Shown here piece after piece: positions 56,190-56,230 of a stretch of 56,230 nucleotides of DNA. Origin of the DNA: Bacteroides sp. (GTDB lineage Bacteria; Bacteroidota; Bacteroidia; Bacteroidales; Muribaculaceae). How positions within the stretch are numbered: the first letter of the stretch is position 1; each line of letters opens with the position of its first letter. The DNA lies in assembly GCA_014802435.1 (NCBI GenBank), contig JAAVCG010000001.1:1-56230 (forward strand). Direction: 5' to 3'. Made by a program: the position numbers and the translations under genes. The notes beneath the pieces are model-generated. The model searched no databases. It was not told the origin of the DNA and saw only the letters and a list, made by a program, of their open reading frames with translations.

Positions 56190-56230
56190 ACAAGAAAATA
56201 AAACAAAAAGGCACCATCTCCGCAGACGGT

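Overview
The window looks like chromosomal DNA of a gut-type Bacteroidales bacterium, most like the Muribaculaceae (the family name is inference). The evidence is: many TAnnTTTG -7 boxes with a TTG/TTTG about 19-20 nt upstream, which is the Bacteroidetes sigma signature; a SusC/SusD pair; C10 peptidase, serpin and BACON-like lipoproteins; a GH89 enzyme ending in a Bacteroidetes-type sorting tail; and a tmRNA whose tag reads GENNYALAA. Genes are mostly in short operons, often with 4-nt stop/start overlaps.

Layout. 1-3.9 kb: a truncated TonB-receptor-like gene running off the left edge, an HTH-only small regulator, an MsrA-MsrB fusion, a small protein preceded by a structured, terminator-ended leader (candidate ncRNA or attenuator), and a HAD phosphatase. 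3.9-9.0 kb: a giant GH89 alpha-N-acetylglucosaminidase. 9.2-13.5 kb: an NTF2-like protein and HxlR regulator diverging around a duplicated operator, a DMT exporter, two GNAT acetyltransferases and a CDF metal exporter. 13.5-17.3 kb: a five-gene operon of nucleotidyltransferase, ATP-grasp, CDP-alcohol phosphotransferase, HAD phosphatase and DUF2461; together they suggest making and attaching an unknown CDP-activated head group. 17.6-24 kb: a secreted protease/inhibitor cluster (DUF3244-like protein, C10 protease, serpin, two duplicated BACON-like lipoproteins) and a membrane TPR regulator. 24-29.8 kb: SusC, SusD and a surface lipoprotein. 30-35.9 kb: M16 peptidase, thioredoxin, NlpC/P60 lipoprotein and a U32 protein.

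35.8-44.6 kb: an oxidative-folding module (CPHC thioredoxin, VKOR with a C39-like domain, small ORF), then a type I restriction-modification locus (hsdM, hsdS, a YQS-repeat ORF, a four-helix-bundle protein, hsdR and a small membrane protein). 44.9-45.9 kb: tmRNA, tRNA-Pro(GGG) and tRNA-Arg(CCT), with palindromic repeats between. 46-50.4 kb: phosphatidylserine decarboxylase and synthase, DUF4834, a GNAT, and an ADP-ribosylglycohydrolase/NrtR pair whose promoter lies between two copies of a 15-bp palindrome. 50.4-55.9 kb: fumarase, coiled-coil anchor, MgtC and CPA2 antiporter, all joined by 4-nt overlaps.

The most notable unexplained signals are: the structured leader at 2436-2674; the head-group operon; the translated 9-bp repeat array inside the restriction locus; the protease/inhibitor module with duplicated downstream lipoproteins; a seven-copy dispersed palindrome; a 149-bp MITE-like element; and a set of genes whose promoter box stops 3-4 nt before the start codon, predicting leaderless mRNAs. 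All family assignments come from reading motifs; no database search was run.
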